Positions 8,501 to 19,237 are shown, numbered from the stretch's first letter. The stretch is DNA of 64,000 bases from Thiomicrorhabdus sp. ZW0627 (GCF_029767005.1 NZ_JARUQR010000001.1:925028-989027), one strand, 5' to 3'. Numbers and translations: made by a program. Notes: generated from the sequence alone by a model not told the origin.

Positions 8501-9148
8501 ATGAATAAAAAACTATTAGCCGCCGTTGCGGCAACCACCGCGTTAAGCGTAATGTCAGGCTGCTCAACCAACCCGAATAAGACAGCCGAAGAGCGGGAAC
8601 AAGAAAAGAACATTCTTACCGTAGCAGCAGGTATTGGAGGCATATTGGCCGCTAACGCGCTAGGCGTAGACAATAACGTCGGTAAAGTAGCCGTCGGTGC
8701 GATTACAGGGATTACTGCCAGAGCGGTGTACGACGAAGTATATGCCGATACAGCGAATGACCCAAATACAAATGTCGAAGCCGTTAAAATCGGGGATCAG
8801 GAATACATTCAGGTTAACGTTCAAAACGTCAACTTCCGCTCAGGTTCTGCAGATCTTGAACCCTATGAATTGACTCGTTTAACTCCGGTTATCAATGCAT
8901 TGAACAAGCACCCGAATACTCGCGTATACATTGAGGGGCATACCGACTCGGACGGCTCCAAAGCCTACAACCAACAGCTATCTGAAAACCGTGCCAAAGG
9001 TGTCGCCTTGCATTTGATGCGTAACGGTATCGCTAGCAATCGAATCACCACGTATGGCTACGGTGAAGAGCGTCCAATTGCCAGTAACGCAACACCTGAA
9101 GGCAAACGTCAAAACCGTCGTGTTACGTTCTTGATTAGCGAAATCTAA
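8501..9148 (+). CDS. OmpA-family lipoprotein
   Basis: This is an outer-membrane-anchored peptidoglycan-binding lipoprotein of 215 residues. It has a signal peptide with lipobox VMSG-C21, a glycine/alanine-rich hydrophobic stretch (about residues 43-75, AAGIGGILAANALGV and VAVGAITGITARAV) typical of glycine-zipper regions, and a C-terminal OmpA-like domain (about 107-214). The OmpA motif is clear: NFRSGSADL, VYIEGHTDSDGS, LSENRAKGVALHL, GYGEERPIASN, EGKRQNRRVTFLI. It resembles YiaD-like proteins. GGGAGAA precedes the ATG, and a terminator follows at 9195. The exact physiological role is not known from sequence. Confidence 0.88.
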   Translation: MNKKLLAAVAATTALSVMSGCSTNPNKTAEEREQEKNILTVAAGIGGILAANALGVDNNVGKVAVGAITGITARAVYDEVYADTANDPNTNVEAVKIGDQEYIQVNVQNVNFRSGSADLEPYELTRLTPVINALNKHPNTRVYIEGHTDSDGSKAYNQQLSENRAKGVALHLMRNGIASNRITTYGYGEERPIASNATPEGKRQNRRVTFLISEI

Positions 9149-9157
9149 TGCTTCTCG

Positions 9158-9167
9158 ACAGGCCTGC
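9158..9167. repeat. ACAGGCCTGC palindromic repeat copy
   Basis: This intergenic copy lies 9 nt after the stop of the OmpA-family lipoprotein gene. Confidence 0.7.
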
Positions 9168-9194
9168 TGAGAATTCATAAAGGCCTAAAACAAC

Positions 9195-9230
9195 AAAAGC
9201 CCTGCAAGAACCATCCTGCAGGGCTTTTTT
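9195..9230. terminator. Bidirectional terminator between convergent genes
   Basis: A perfect 12-bp stem AAAAGCCCTGCA / TGCAGGGCTTTT (9195-9206, 9217-9228) has T tracts on both strands. It serves the lipoprotein gene and prfC, which converge here. Confidence 0.88.
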
Positions 9231-9253
9231 ATTGCCGAATTTATACTTTGTGA

Positions 9254-10828
9254 TCAGTGTTCGCGTGTCGCAACGAACTGCAAGTTCGGCCAACGCTCTT
9301 CCGTCAAAGACAGGTTCACGCGTGTCGGAGCGATATAAACCAACTGATCCGCCGCATCATACGCCACGTTGTCGCGTACTTTCGCCAGAAACTTATCAAT
9401 CTCCGCCTTATCGCCGATCACCCAGCGCGCCGTGTTGACATTCACAGGCTCGAAAATACAGCTCACGTTGTATTCATCCTTCAAACGCTGCGCCACCACT
9501 TCGAACTGCAGGATACCAACCGCACCCAAAATCAGATCGTTGTTGGCAATCGGACGGAACAGCTGGGTCGCCCCCTCTTCCGAAAGCTGGGTCAACCCCT
9601 TTTGAAGTGCTTTCATCTTCATCGGATCCTTCAACTGGGCACGGCGGAACAGTTCCGGTGCAAAGTTCGGAATACCGGTGAACTTCAATTCTTCGCCTTC
9701 TGTAAAGGTATCACCAATTTTGATCGTACCGTGATTATGCAAACCGATGATATCACCAGGATAAGCCTCTTCTGCCTGCTCACGCTTGTTCGCCAGGAAG
9801 GTAATCGCCTTGGCGATTTTCACATCCTTACCAATACGCACATGCTTAAGCTTCATCCCCTTCTCATACTTTCCGGAAACGATGCGCATGAACGCAACGC
9901 GATCTCGGTGCTGAGGGTCCATATTCGCCTGAATTTTGAAGATAAAACCGGTCAACTTACCTTCATCCGCTTTGACCAGACGTGTCTCGGTTTCACGATC
10001 TTTAGGCGGCGGTGCATACTGGGCAAATCCATCCAGTAATTCCTGCAATCCGAAGTTGTTTACAGCCGAGCCGAAAAACACAGGGGTCAGCTCACCTTTT
10101 AAGAAAGCGTCCAAATCGAATTCATGACTTGCTCCGCGAACCAGTTCAACCTCATCACGTAATTCCTCAGCCTGATCGCCCAACAACTCATCCAGACGAG
10201 GATTGTCCAAACCTTCAATCAGCTCACCTTCAGCTGCTCTTTGGCCGTCTGCCTGTGCAAATAAACGGATGGTATTGTTATAAAGGTGATAAATCCCCTT
10301 AAAACGTTTGCCCATCCCAATCGGCCAAGTCATAGGAGCGCAGTTGATTTTCAGCACTTCTTCCACTTCATCCATCAGGTCGATCGGATCACGCCCTTCA
10401 CGGTCCAATTTGTTGATGAACGTTAGAATGGGTGTATCTCTCAGACGGCAAACTTCCATCAATTTGATGGTACGATCCTCAACCCCTTTCGCCACGTCGA
10501 TGACCATCAGAGCCGAATCCACTGCTGTCAGTGTACGGTAAGTGTCTTCCGAGAAGTCTTCGTGACCCGGAGTATCCAACAAGTTCATCATCACGTTTTT
10601 ATAAGGGAACTGCATGACAGAAGAGGCGACCGAGATACCACGCTCCTGCTCCATCTTCATCCAGTCGGACGTCGCGGCACGGTCGGTCTTACGGCTTTTG
10701 ACCGCACCCGCCATCTGAATGGCGCCACCGTATAACAGCAATTTTTCCGTAACGGTGGTTTTACCCGCATCCGGGTGGGAAATAATCGCAAAGGTTCTGC
10801 GCTTACTGGTTTCCAATTGTAATGACAT
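9254..10828 (-). CDS. prfC: Peptide chain release factor 3
   Basis: RF3 is the GTPase that removes RF1/RF2 from ribosomes after peptide release. The 524-residue protein has P-loop HPDAGKTT (18-25), switch [24 protein letters not shown] for guanine recognition, and an EF-G-like C-terminal half with [12 protein letters not shown]. It ends in VATREH, much like E. coli RF3 (529 aa). I chose the ATG at 10828 ([13 protein letters not shown]); an upstream in-frame TTG would run into the terminator hairpin. An intrinsic terminator ends only about 16 nt upstream of the start, so expression probably depends on read-through from secF or on regulation within that leader. Confidence 0.95.
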   Translation of the reverse strand: MSLQLETSKRRTFAIISHPDAGKTTVTEKLLLYGGAIQMAGAVKSRKTDRAATSDWMKMEQERGISVASSVMQFPYKNVMMNLLDTPGHEDFSEDTYRTLTAVDSALMVIDVAKGVEDRTIKLMEVCRLRDTPILTFINKLDREGRDPIDLMDEVEEVLKINCAPMTWPIGMGKRFKGIYHLYNNTIRLFAQADGQRAAEGELIEGLDNPRLDELLGDQAEELRDEVELVRGASHEFDLDAFLKGELTPVFFGSAVNNFGLQELLDGFAQYAPPPKDRETETRLVKADEGKLTGFIFKIQANMDPQHRDRVAFMRIVSGKYEKGMKLKHVRIGKDVKIAKAITFLANKREQAEEAYPGDIIGLHNHGTIKIGDTFTEGEELKFTGIPNFAPELFRRAQLKDPMKMKALQKGLTQLSEEGATQLFRPIANNDLILGAVGILQFEVVAQRLKDEYNVSCIFEPVNVNTARWVIGDKAEIDKFLAKVRDNVAYDAADQLVYIAPTRVNLSLTEERWPNLQFVATREH

Positions 10829-10843
10829 CTTGCTTTCTCTCAA

Positions 10844-10876
10844 ATAAAAAAGCCAGGTAGCAGGCTACCTGGCTTG
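10844..10876 (-). terminator. Intrinsic terminator between secF and prfC
   Basis: On the minus strand a perfect 10-bp stem AGCCAGGTAG / CTACCTGGCT (10874-10851) with a CCTG loop is followed by TTTTTTATTT. It is placed immediately before the prfC ribosome site, leaving no space for a promoter between them. Confidence 0.85.
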
Positions 10877-10878
10877 CT

Positions 10879-10899
10879 CCTGACGGCAAACCCGCCAGG
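10879..10899 (-). other. Second hairpin upstream of the secF-prfC terminator
   Basis: CCTG-a-CGG-caaac-CCG-c-CAGG forms an interrupted 7-bp stem just upstream of the terminator on the minus strand and overlaps a CAGGCCTG repeat copy (10896-10903). Together they could form a tandem leader structure, which is inference. Confidence 0.4.
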
Positions 10900-10906
10900 C
10901 CTGTTC
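10895..10906. repeat. CCAGGCCTGTTC palindromic repeat copy
   Basis: This copy of the CAGGCCTG palindrome, extended by TTCA on the plus strand, lies just after the secF stop. Confidence 0.7.
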
Positions 10907-10912
10907 ATATCT

Positions 10913-11926
10913 TTATTTCTTTGCGTTCGCCGCCAACTCTCGGGCTTCGCGCTTCGCTTCCTGCTCAAGGAACAAGCGCTGTAATTCCGCTTCCTCAGCT
11001 TCTTTGTCCACACCCTCTTTTGGCGCTTTCATCAAGTCTTCTTTGGACACGCCCAACAGGATTGCAATCGCACTGGCGATGTAAGTCGAAGAATAAGTAC
11101 CGACGACCACACCGACAATCAGAGCCAAGGCGAATCCGTGAATAATTTCACCGCCTAGGAAGAACAACGCCAACAACACTAATAAAGTGGTAAGGGACGT
11201 CATAATGGTACGCGACAGCATCTGATTCACCGCGGTGTTCGTCACACCCACAGGCTCACCTTCACGCATGGTTCGGAAATTCTCACGCACACGGTCGAAC
11301 ACAACAATCGTATCGTTCAGGGAATAACCGATAACCGCAAGAATCGCCGCCAACACCGTCAAATCAAACTGGGTTTGAGTCCATGCAAAGACACCCAAAG
11401 TAATGATCACGTCGTGAACCAAAGCAGCAACCGAGCCCAGCGAGAAACGCCACTCGAATCGCAAAGCAACGTAGATCAGAACCCCGATCAACGCATACAG
11501 TACGGCCAAAGCACCATCTTCCGTCAATTCATCACCCACCTGAGGTCCAACGAACTCGACACGACGCAAAGTGATGTCGCCATCCGTACTCTCTTTCAAA
11601 GCATCCATAACCTGGTTGCTCAACTGGGCCGAGTTCAAACCTTCTCGTGGCGCAATACGGATCAACACGTCGGTTGCGGAACCGAAGTGCTGTGCGACAG
11701 CCTCATCGTATCCGGCTTTGCTTAGATCGGTTCTCACTTCATTCAGGTCAACCGCTTCCGGATAAGAAAGCTCAATCAAGGTACCACCAGTGAAGTCGAT
11801 ACCGAAATTCAATCCCTTAATCCAAAGCCCCGCAAAAGAGGCGATGATCAATAGCACTGAAAACGCCATCGCCAGATGACGTTTTCCCATAAAATCAATC
11901 TGTTTTTCCATTGTAGTTTCACTCAT
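10913..11926 (-). CDS. secF: SecF, protein-export membrane protein
   Basis: SecF is the partner of SecD in the proton-driven complex that pulls preproteins out of the SecYEG channel. The 337-residue protein has one N-terminal helix, the SecF signature GIDFTGG (42-48), a periplasmic P1 domain and a five-helix RND-type membrane block with GYSLNDTIVVFDRVREN. The C-terminus is a charged tail (EAEEAELQRLFLEQEAKREA), longer than usual and predicted helical. It starts 9 bp after secD in the conserved queA-tgt-yajC-secD-secF operon. Confidence 0.96.
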   Translation of the reverse strand: MSETTMEKQIDFMGKRHLAMAFSVLLIIASFAGLWIKGLNFGIDFTGGTLIELSYPEAVDLNEVRTDLSKAGYDEAVAQHFGSATDVLIRIAPREGLNSAQLSNQVMDALKESTDGDITLRRVEFVGPQVGDELTEDGALAVLYALIGVLIYVALRFEWRFSLGSVAALVHDVIITLGVFAWTQTQFDLTVLAAILAVIGYSLNDTIVVFDRVRENFRTMREGEPVGVTNTAVNQMLSRTIMTSLTTLLVLLALFFLGGEIIHGFALALIVGVVVGTYSSTYIASAIAILLGVSKEDLMKAPKEGVDKEAEEAELQRLFLEQEAKREARELAANAKK

Positions 11927-11935
11927 GTCGGCATC

Positions 11936-13819
11936 CTAAATTGACAGTTTCTCAACGCGCTTATTACCGTACATGACGTTAATGATGGCACGAGTTCCCA
12001 ATATCGCTGTGAACATTGAGGTTAGTATCCCGATGGACAAAGTGATCGCAAATCCTTTGATCGGTCCGGTTCCGAAACTGAACAGTACAATCGCCGCCAA
12101 CAACGTGGTGATGTTGGCATCGGCAATGGTGACGAACGCTTTTTCATAACCAGCATAGATTGCGGTTTGAATGGAACTGTTTCGTAATTCTTCACGGATA
12201 CGCTCGAAGATCAGAACGTTGGCATCCACAGCCATCCCCACCGTCAGAACGATACCAGCAATACCCGGCAACGTCAGAGTGGCCTGCAACATGGATAAGA
12301 CCGCAACGATAATCACCAGATTCAACGTCAGCGCCAAATTGGCCACCATACCGAAAGTCTTATAACGCCATGCCATGATGATCAACACCAGAATAAATCC
12401 GACGACAACCGACATGAATCCTTGATCGATGTTGTCCTGACCCAAGCTAGGCCCGACCGTACGTTCTTCGACGATTTCCATCGGAGCGGCCAAAGCACCC
12501 GCACGCAATAACAACGCAAGGTCTTGTGCCTCTTGCGGCGAATCCAAACCGGTAATCTGGAAACGGTTCGCAAACTGTCCGCGAATGACCGCCGCATTGA
12601 TTACGTCCTTAGTAGTAATGCGCTTTTTGACTTTTTCACCGTTCTGTTCAATCGTCTCGACGCGATTTTCGATGTAAACCACCGCCATACGGTTACCGAC
12701 GTTCTCCTTGGTGGTAGCCAACATTTTACGTCCACCGGCACCGTCCAAGGTAACGTTAACCATCGCAGAACCCTGCTGAGGATCGATACCGGACTGGGCG
12801 TTGATAACATTTTCACCGCTGACAATCACACTACGCTGTAACAAAATCGGCGTTCCGTCACGGAACTTGTACAGTTTCGAACCATGAGGTGCATAGCCGG
12901 TCTCTTCTGCTCGTCGAGCATCGCCACGCTCTTCAACCAAACGGAATTCCAACGTTGCCGTCGCGCCAAGAATCTCTTTGGCACGTGCCGTATCCTGAAC
13001 ACCCGGAAGCTGAACGACGATGCGGCGATCACCCTGCTGTTGAATCACCGGCTCGGCCACACCCAATTCGTTAATACGGTTACGCAAAGTTGTGATGTTC
13101 TGCTGTAACGCAAATTTCTTAGTGTCGGCGATCGCTTTCGCTGACAAGCTCAACTCCACCATCGGAGAAGCGGTGTCCGGGCTGGCCGTTGCCTTCAAAT
13201 CTTCAGAGTATTCATTCTGAAGAACCTGCAAACCGGCCTGCATGGTTTCAACATCCTTGAACTTGACCCACAACTTTTCGTTTTCATAATCCGCACCGAT
13301 ATAACGCACCTTATGGGTACGCAATACGCCTTTGACTTCGTCCACGTAACGCATGTAGGCCTTGCCGACCGCCGCGTCCATATCAACATCCATCAAGAAG
13401 TGAACCCCGCCTCGCAAATCCAGACCCAGATACATCGGTTTCGCGCCCAATGCGGTCAAGAAATCCGGTGTTGCAGGTGCAAGGTTCAAGGCCACTACAG
13501 CGGTACGCCCCAATTCATCTTTCAACAACGATTTCGCTTTCAACTGGTCTTCGGTGTTCTCGAAACGGATCAGGAAATTACCGTTTTCAAACACGGAGGA
13601 CTTGATTGCCAGATCGGCCGAGGCAAGGACTTGACTGACCTGCTGCTGTGTTTCGGAGGTAAATGTCACGGATTTAGCCGGTGAGATCTGAACCGCAGGA
13701 TCGTCTCCGAACAGGTTCGGCATGGCATAAATCAAACCGATGACCGTGGCTAAAACCAACAGCACGTATTTCCATGCCGGATAGCGGTTTGCAATCAATT
13801 TTTGTTGTGCTTGAAACAT
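11936..13819 (-). CDS. secD: SecD, protein-export membrane protein
   Basis: SecD is the large periplasmic-domain subunit of the SecDF translocation motor. The 627-residue protein has helix 1 at about residues 17-33, the SecD D1 signature GLDLRGG (132-138), a P1 head domain, and a C-terminal RND-like helical block containing GIVLTVGMAVDANVLIFERI. The length matches E. coli SecD (615). A short hairpin with four Ts lies between yajC and this gene and could reduce read-through. Confidence 0.96.
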   Translation of the reverse strand: MFQAQQKLIANRYPAWKYVLLVLATVIGLIYAMPNLFGDDPAVQISPAKSVTFTSETQQQVSQVLASADLAIKSSVFENGNFLIRFENTEDQLKAKSLLKDELGRTAVVALNLAPATPDFLTALGAKPMYLGLDLRGGVHFLMDVDMDAAVGKAYMRYVDEVKGVLRTHKVRYIGADYENEKLWVKFKDVETMQAGLQVLQNEYSEDLKATASPDTASPMVELSLSAKAIADTKKFALQQNITTLRNRINELGVAEPVIQQQGDRRIVVQLPGVQDTARAKEILGATATLEFRLVEERGDARRAEETGYAPHGSKLYKFRDGTPILLQRSVIVSGENVINAQSGIDPQQGSAMVNVTLDGAGGRKMLATTKENVGNRMAVVYIENRVETIEQNGEKVKKRITTKDVINAAVIRGQFANRFQITGLDSPQEAQDLALLLRAGALAAPMEIVEERTVGPSLGQDNIDQGFMSVVVGFILVLIIMAWRYKTFGMVANLALTLNLVIIVAVLSMLQATLTLPGIAGIVLTVGMAVDANVLIFERIREELRNSSIQTAIYAGYEKAFVTIADANITTLLAAIVLFSFGTGPIKGFAITLSIGILTSMFTAILGTRAIINVMYGNKRVEKLSI

Positions 13820-13854
13820 AGTTAAAATCCAGTTTTTAAGGATTATGAAACAAC

Positions 13855-13873
13855 AAAAGGGGCGTTTGCCCCT
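13855..13873 (-). terminator. Weak hairpin between yajC and secD
   Basis: AGGGGC-gttt-GCCCCT (13858-13873) is followed on the minus strand by TTTTGTTG. The short U tract suggests partial termination at most, possibly raising YajC over SecDF. Confidence 0.4.
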
Positions 13874-13892
13874 CTTCTAAAATCACGAAAAC

Positions 13893-14222
13893 TTATTCGC
13901 CTTTCAATGTACCTTTTGGCAATAGGCGTGAAATGTTCTGACGCTCGACTTTGACCAGAATACCATCGGCGATTTCCAGATCACAGAAAGTCTCACCCAA
14001 GTCACGAATCTTACCGGCCAAACCGCCGTAAGTAACGACTTCGTCACCCTTTTTCATCGATGCTACCAGCGCCTTATGTTCTTTTACTTTTTTCTGCTGT
14101 GGGCGAATCAACAAGAAATAGAACACCACAAACAACAATACTAGTGGGATCAAACCTTCCCAGCCGCCACCTTGTGCCGCTGCTGTACCTTCCGCCATTG
14201 CATCGCTAATAAAAAAGCTCAT
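13893..14222 (-). CDS. yajC: YajC, SecDF-associated membrane protein
   Basis: YajC is a small inner-membrane protein that copurifies with SecDF and YidC. The 109-residue protein has a single transmembrane helix (about 24-42, LIPLVLLFVVFYFLLIRPQQKK) followed by the YajC domain with VASMKKGDEVVTYGGLAGKI. The family signature FYFLLIRPQQK is intact. GAGGAAAA precedes the ATG. It sits between tgt and secD as in E. coli. Confidence 0.95.
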   Translation of the reverse strand: MSFFISDAMAEGTAAAQGGGWEGLIPLVLLFVVFYFLLIRPQQKKVKEHKALVASMKKGDEVVTYGGLAGKIRDLGETFCDLEIADGILVKVERQNISRLLPKGTLKGE

Positions 14223-14310
14223 CTGTTTTCCTCCTAACTAAATCATATAAAAGCGTTTCGCTGTGGCACATATTGTGGCACAGCTTATTGTAAAAATCTG
14301 CTAAAAATCA

Positions 14311-14322
14311 CCAGGCCTGTTC
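14311..14322. repeat. CCAGGCCTGTTC palindromic repeat copy
   Basis: This copy lies between yajC and tgt and has the same TTCA extension as the copies at 10896 and 16713. Confidence 0.7.
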
Positions 14323-14364
14323 ATTTTATTGCAATTCGTTTCCAACGACCTGCAATCACCCTGC

Positions 14365-15486
<1,122 letters not shown>

Positions 15487-15507
15487 TTATTGCCCAGGTT
15501 TAACACC

Positions 15508-16572
15508 TTAGACTTCCGCCGAAGGGTTCTTCGGCAAGATCAGCATGGCGTCGCCATAACTGAAAAAGCGATACTCTTCCGCAACCGCATGCTCATAGGC
15601 ATGCATCGTATGTTGATACCCAGCCAATGCAGACACCAACATAATCAATGTCGATTCCGGCAGATGAAAGTTCGTCAACAAACCATCCACCTGTTTAAAC
15701 TCATAGCCCGGCGTGATGAAGATATCGGTCTCCCCCTGATATGGCTCGATTTCACCGCTGCAGCTGAACAGCGTGGCACTTTCCAGACAACGTACACTAG
15801 TCGTTCCCACTGCAAACACTCGCCCGCCTTTCGCACGCGCCTGCCTGACCTGCTCAACCAACGTTTCGTCCACTTCCAGATACTCGGAATGCATCACATG
15901 CTCGGAAATATCGTCCACCTGTACCGGCTTAAAAGTACCGGCACCTACGTGCAGAGTGACAAACCCGATATCAACGCCCTTATTTCGAATGTCCTCCAAC
16001 AAGGCTTCATCAAAATGCAGTCCGGCCGTCGGAGCGGCAACCGCACCCGGTTTACTGGAATAGACCGTCTGGTAGCGCGTTTTATCCTCCTGCTGATCTT
16101 CAGGACGCTCGATATAAGGCGGCAAAGGCATATGACCATGCGCTTCAACCAGTTCAAGTGCGGTCTGATCAGACAAGACCTTAAGGATAAACAGCGCATC
16201 CTGACGTCCCTGCACCTCCACTTCAAACGCATCTTCAATGATCAGTCTGGCACCGGGTTTCGGCGCATTGCTGGAACGAACATGACTTAAAACGGTGTGC
16301 TCATCGACAACACGCTCAATCAGCAACTCAACCTTACCGCCGGTCGATTTTTGGCCAAATAGACGAGCGGGAATCACTTTGGTGTTATTGAACACCAACA
16401 AATCATCCGCTTTCAGATAGTTCAAAAGATCGGGAAACCGGGCATCAGCGACGCTGCTGTCAACCTCGGCATTGGGATCCAATACCAACAGACGGCTACC
16501 GCGTCGTTCTTGGGCGGGCTGCTGAGCGATTAATTCGTCCGGTAATTCAAAGAAAAAGTCTTGTCTTTTCAC
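15508..16572 (-). CDS. queA: S-adenosylmethionine:tRNA ribosyltransferase-isomerase
   Basis: QueA transfers and rearranges the ribosyl group of SAM onto preQ1-modified tRNA to give epoxyqueuosine. I chose the GTG at 16572, which gives [20 protein letters not shown] read from fMet and aligns residue for residue with the E. coli N-terminus (354 against 356 aa). An ATG at 16623 would add 17 unrelated residues; neither start has a good ribosome site. Family motifs [25 protein letters not shown] ([14 protein letters not shown]), [10 protein letters not shown] and [14 protein letters not shown] are present. It leads the tgt-yajC-secDF operon. Confidence 0.94.
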   Translation of the reverse strand: MKRQDFFFELPDELIAQQPAQERRGSRLLVLDPNAEVDSSVADARFPDLLNYLKADDLLVFNNTKVIPARLFGQKSTGGKVELLIERVVDEHTVLSHVRSSNAPKPGARLIIEDAFEVEVQGRQDALFILKVLSDQTALELVEAHGHMPLPPYIERPEDQQEDKTRYQTVYSSKPGAVAAPTAGLHFDEALLEDIRNKGVDIGFVTLHVGAGTFKPVQVDDISEHVMHSEYLEVDETLVEQVRQARAKGGRVFAVGTTSVRCLESATLFSCSGEIEPYQGETDIFITPGYEFKQVDGLLTNFHLPESTLIMLVSALAGYQHTMHAYEHAVAEEYRFFSYGDAMLILPKNPSAEV

Positions 16573-16691
16573 GCAGGGAAAATCACCACGGCCGGAGAGA
16601 ACCCAAACCGAAACGGTGTCCATAAAATAAAGCGTGCTATTTTCGCCTAATTCCCACCTGCTTTCAAGCGCTTAGAGGATATAGACCTACA

Positions 16692-16722
16692 AACAGGCCC
16701 GTTCATTGCAAACAGGCCTGTT
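16692..16722. repeat. Tandem pair of AACAGGCCTGTT palindromes
   Basis: A near-match AACAGGCCCGTT (16692-16703) and a full AACAGGCCTGTT (16711-16722) lie 7 nt apart, both followed by CA. They occupy the gap between queA and the GGDEF/EAL gene. Confidence 0.7.
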
Positions 16723-16759
16723 CAGTTTCGTAAAAGCACCTACCCAAACGCGAAAGGCG

Positions 16760-18694
16760 CTACTGAATACGGGTACCTTGAGGAATGAAGCTGTCGCCGC
16801 CGCCACCTATGTGGCTTAACGAAATGTTTTCCGGTGCAACCGGACGGCTGAATAAATACCCCTGACCGATATCACATCCCAGATCCGCCAGAAGTTTGCG
16901 CTGTTCTTCGGTCTCGATCCCTTCGGCCACCACCACCAAATCCAGATCATGAGCAAGATTGATAATCGATTTGGCAATCGCATACTGGCGTTTGTCTTCA
17001 AGAATATTGACCACGAACGCGCGATCCACCTTCAACGTATCCAACGGGAAGAGCGTCAAATAGTGCAAAGACGCAAAGCCGGTTCCAAAATCATCCAGCG
17101 CGATCGAGAACCCTTCGGCCTTCAGATGCTGGATTTTCTCAATACTACGCTCGATGTTGTTCAACAGGATGGTTTCCGTCAATTCAATCTGAACCGACTC
17201 GGGATCCACCCCCAAACGCTTGAATTGGTTGATTGCCTGATGACAGAAATTGTCATCGGCAAACTGACGGGCAGACACGTTGATCGAATACTTCATCTTC
17301 ACGCCCTGCTCCTGCCACTTGATGATTTGACGGCCCGCTTGCGAGATCATCATCTCACTCAACGACCAGATCAACCCCGTTTCTTCCGAAACCGGAATAA
17401 ACACAGCCGGTGAAGGCGCTTGACTGCCGTCTTGCGTAATCCAACGCGCCAGCACTTCGACACCAATGGTCTGGCCGGTTTTCATGTCCACCAAAGGCTG
17501 ATAGTGAGGTTGAATCAACCCGTCCTGCAGTGCATTCTTAAGCTGCGACTGCAATCCAACCATATTCGACGCATGCTCCGCCATCTCATGTGAAAAGAAC
17601 TTCATGCTCAAACCTTCGTTCTTAGCACGGAACATCGCCGCATCGGCATTTTTGATCAAGGTTTCCGAGGTCATACCATCACGTGGATACACGGCCACCC
17701 CAACACTAGTACCGATACTCAAGCTGTGTCCCTGAATGACAAACGCCTCTTCGAGCAGCTGGTTCAGATTATTCACGCAATTCTGTATATCCGTCGGCGT
17801 CACGCCGCCTTGCTTTACAATCACAAACTCATCCCCGCCGAAACGGCTGATCACACTCTTGTATTTCTGCGCCCAACCACTCTGGAAGCGTTCAGCCACC
17901 TGTCTAAGCAGCTCATCGCCAATCGTATGTCCGTGCGCGTCATTGACGTATTTGAAACGGTTCAGATCCAGGAACATCACCGCAAACTCCTGATGCTCCT
18001 CCGCAAGTTGATCCTGAAGGATCAATTCGGCCATATGATCGGAAATATAACGACGGTTAGGCAAATTGGTCAAAGGGTCATAAAACCCCATCTTCTTCAA
18101 TTTGTCATCGGTCAAACGGCGCTCGGTTACATCAATATTGGTGGAACGGATTCCGATAATCTCACCGCTGGCTCCATGAACGGCACCGCACAAGTGCTGA
18201 ATCCAACGAACCTCACCGGTTTTGGTTACGATGCGGAACTCGATATTCTCCGGTTCACCATGGTGATTCACGTTGTGGACGTGGCCATACCAATACGCTT
18301 TATCATCCGGATGGATAATCCGATCCATAAAGTTGGGATTGTCATAAAACTCTTTCTGCGTGTAACCGGTCACATCCATCACCGCTCGTGAAACGTATTC
18401 ATACTCTCCTTCAAGGGTACGGATATAGGTGAACTCCAATGAAAAATCAACGGCAGCCTTGAACAAGGAACGCTCTTTCATCACCTTGGCCTGCAGCAGA
18501 TTGACCTTAATCAACAGGATGGCTACAAAGAGAGTCGCAAGTGTCGGCATGACAAAGTAAGAAAGACGCATCTCCGCCTGAATCTGCGTAAACTGAATAT
18601 AAGCAAACGGCATGATAAACGCCGCTCCCAGAATGATCGACTTGATATAGATCATCCATTTATCCTTATTTTCAATAGTATTGAATATCGCCAT
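16760..18694 (-). CDS. Membrane PAS-GGDEF-EAL cyclic-di-GMP enzyme
   Basis: This is a 644-residue bifunctional-type cyclic-di-GMP protein. It has two transmembrane helices (about 15-36 and 45-65), a PAS/PAC domain (about 75-195, ending STNIDVTERR), a GGDEF domain (about 200-370, intact GGDEF at 286-290) and an EAL domain (about 385-630). The EAL motif is EVL (413-415), and most downstream motifs such as DDFGTGFASLHYL and VVAEGIETEEQ are intact. No RxxD inhibitory site precedes GGDEF. Whether cyclase or phosphodiesterase activity dominates cannot be told. No operon partner is evident. Confidence 0.9.
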   Translation of the reverse strand: MAIFNTIENKDKWMIYIKSIILGAAFIMPFAYIQFTQIQAEMRLSYFVMPTLATLFVAILLIKVNLLQAKVMKERSLFKAAVDFSLEFTYIRTLEGEYEYVSRAVMDVTGYTQKEFYDNPNFMDRIIHPDDKAYWYGHVHNVNHHGEPENIEFRIVTKTGEVRWIQHLCGAVHGASGEIIGIRSTNIDVTERRLTDDKLKKMGFYDPLTNLPNRRYISDHMAELILQDQLAEEHQEFAVMFLDLNRFKYVNDAHGHTIGDELLRQVAERFQSGWAQKYKSVISRFGGDEFVIVKQGGVTPTDIQNCVNNLNQLLEEAFVIQGHSLSIGTSVGVAVYPRDGMTSETLIKNADAAMFRAKNEGLSMKFFSHEMAEHASNMVGLQSQLKNALQDGLIQPHYQPLVDMKTGQTIGVEVLARWITQDGSQAPSPAVFIPVSEETGLIWSLSEMMISQAGRQIIKWQEQGVKMKYSINVSARQFADDNFCHQAINQFKRLGVDPESVQIELTETILLNNIERSIEKIQHLKAEGFSIALDDFGTGFASLHYLTLFPLDTLKVDRAFVVNILEDKRQYAIAKSIINLAHDLDLVVVAEGIETEEQRKLLADLGCDIGQGYLFSRPVAPENISLSHIGGGGDSFIPQGTRIQ

Positions 18695-18877
18695 TCGCAG
18701 TTTCCTTAATCCACAGGGAATTAGCCCTATAACTTTTTTTGAACATGGATTATTAATAATTCCTATAAATCAGTCAAAACACTAATTTTTATCTGCCCAC
18801 TAAAATTGCCAATAGCAAAATAGGGAATTACGAAAAACGGATAAAAACAAAAAAGTCATTAAAAGTGTCTGACTGGG

Positions 18878-18906
18878 TTGACACTGCTTTTCCATGATCC
18901 TATAAT
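18878..18906 (+). promoter_or_regulatory. Consensus sigma-70 promoter for tRNA-Leu/tRNA-Val
   Basis: A perfect TTGACA (18878-18883), a 17-bp spacer and a perfect TATAAT (18901-18906) lie 17 nt before the tRNA-Leu gene. Downstream, GCGC is compatible with a stringent discriminator. Confidence 0.9.
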
Positions 18907-18923
18907 GCGCATCTTCACAACAA

Positions 18924-19010
18924 GCCAGTGTGGTGAAATTGGTAGACACGTCGGATTCAAAATCCGATGCTAGTGATAGCGTGGCGGTTCGAGTCCGCCC
19001 ACTGGTACCA
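18924..19010 (+). tRNA. tRNA-Leu (anticodon CAA)
   Basis: This is an 87-nt class II tRNA. The acceptor stem GCCAGTG pairs with CACTGGT (first pair G-U), followed by discriminator A and an encoded CCA. The anticodon stem-loop TCGGA-TTCAAAA-TCCGA gives CAA, the long variable arm is TGCTAGTGATAGCGT, and the T-arm loop is TTCGAGT. It reads UUG codons. Confidence 0.95.
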
Positions 19011-19048
19011 TTTTTAAGTTCTCAACTTAAAAATACACTTTCTATTGT

Positions 19049-19125
19049 ACGACCGTAGCTCAGTTGGTTAGAGCACCACCTTGACATGGTGGGGGTCGGT
19101 GGTTCGAGTCCACTCGGTCGTACCA
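19049..19125 (+). tRNA. tRNA-Val (anticodon GAC)
   Basis: This is a 77-nt tRNA with acceptor stem ACGACCG / CGGTCGT, discriminator A and encoded CCA. The anticodon stem-loop CCACC-TTGACAT-GGTGG gives GAC, and the T-arm is TTCGAGT. It lies 38 nt after tRNA-Leu and is probably cotranscribed with it. Confidence 0.95.
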
Positions 19126-19237
19126 ATCTTTTACATCAAAAACGCTTCAAAATTCATTACGATTACACACTCTCGTATCATTTCTATATTTACAACCCAT
19201 ACATTCCCATTTTTATCCCCAACACTTTTTTCAGACA

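Noticed and set aside
9257..10039. A 260-codon open frame opposite prfC
   Set aside because: prfC is complete and highly conserved; the antisense frame has atypical composition and no motif.
15490..16290. A 266-codon open frame opposite queA
   Set aside because: Same reasoning: queA is intact on the other strand, and the antisense protein shows no recognisable motif.
17726..18391. A 221-codon open frame opposite the PAS-GGDEF-EAL gene
   Set aside because: The GGDEF gene is continuous and motif-complete; the antisense frame has no start signal or domain.
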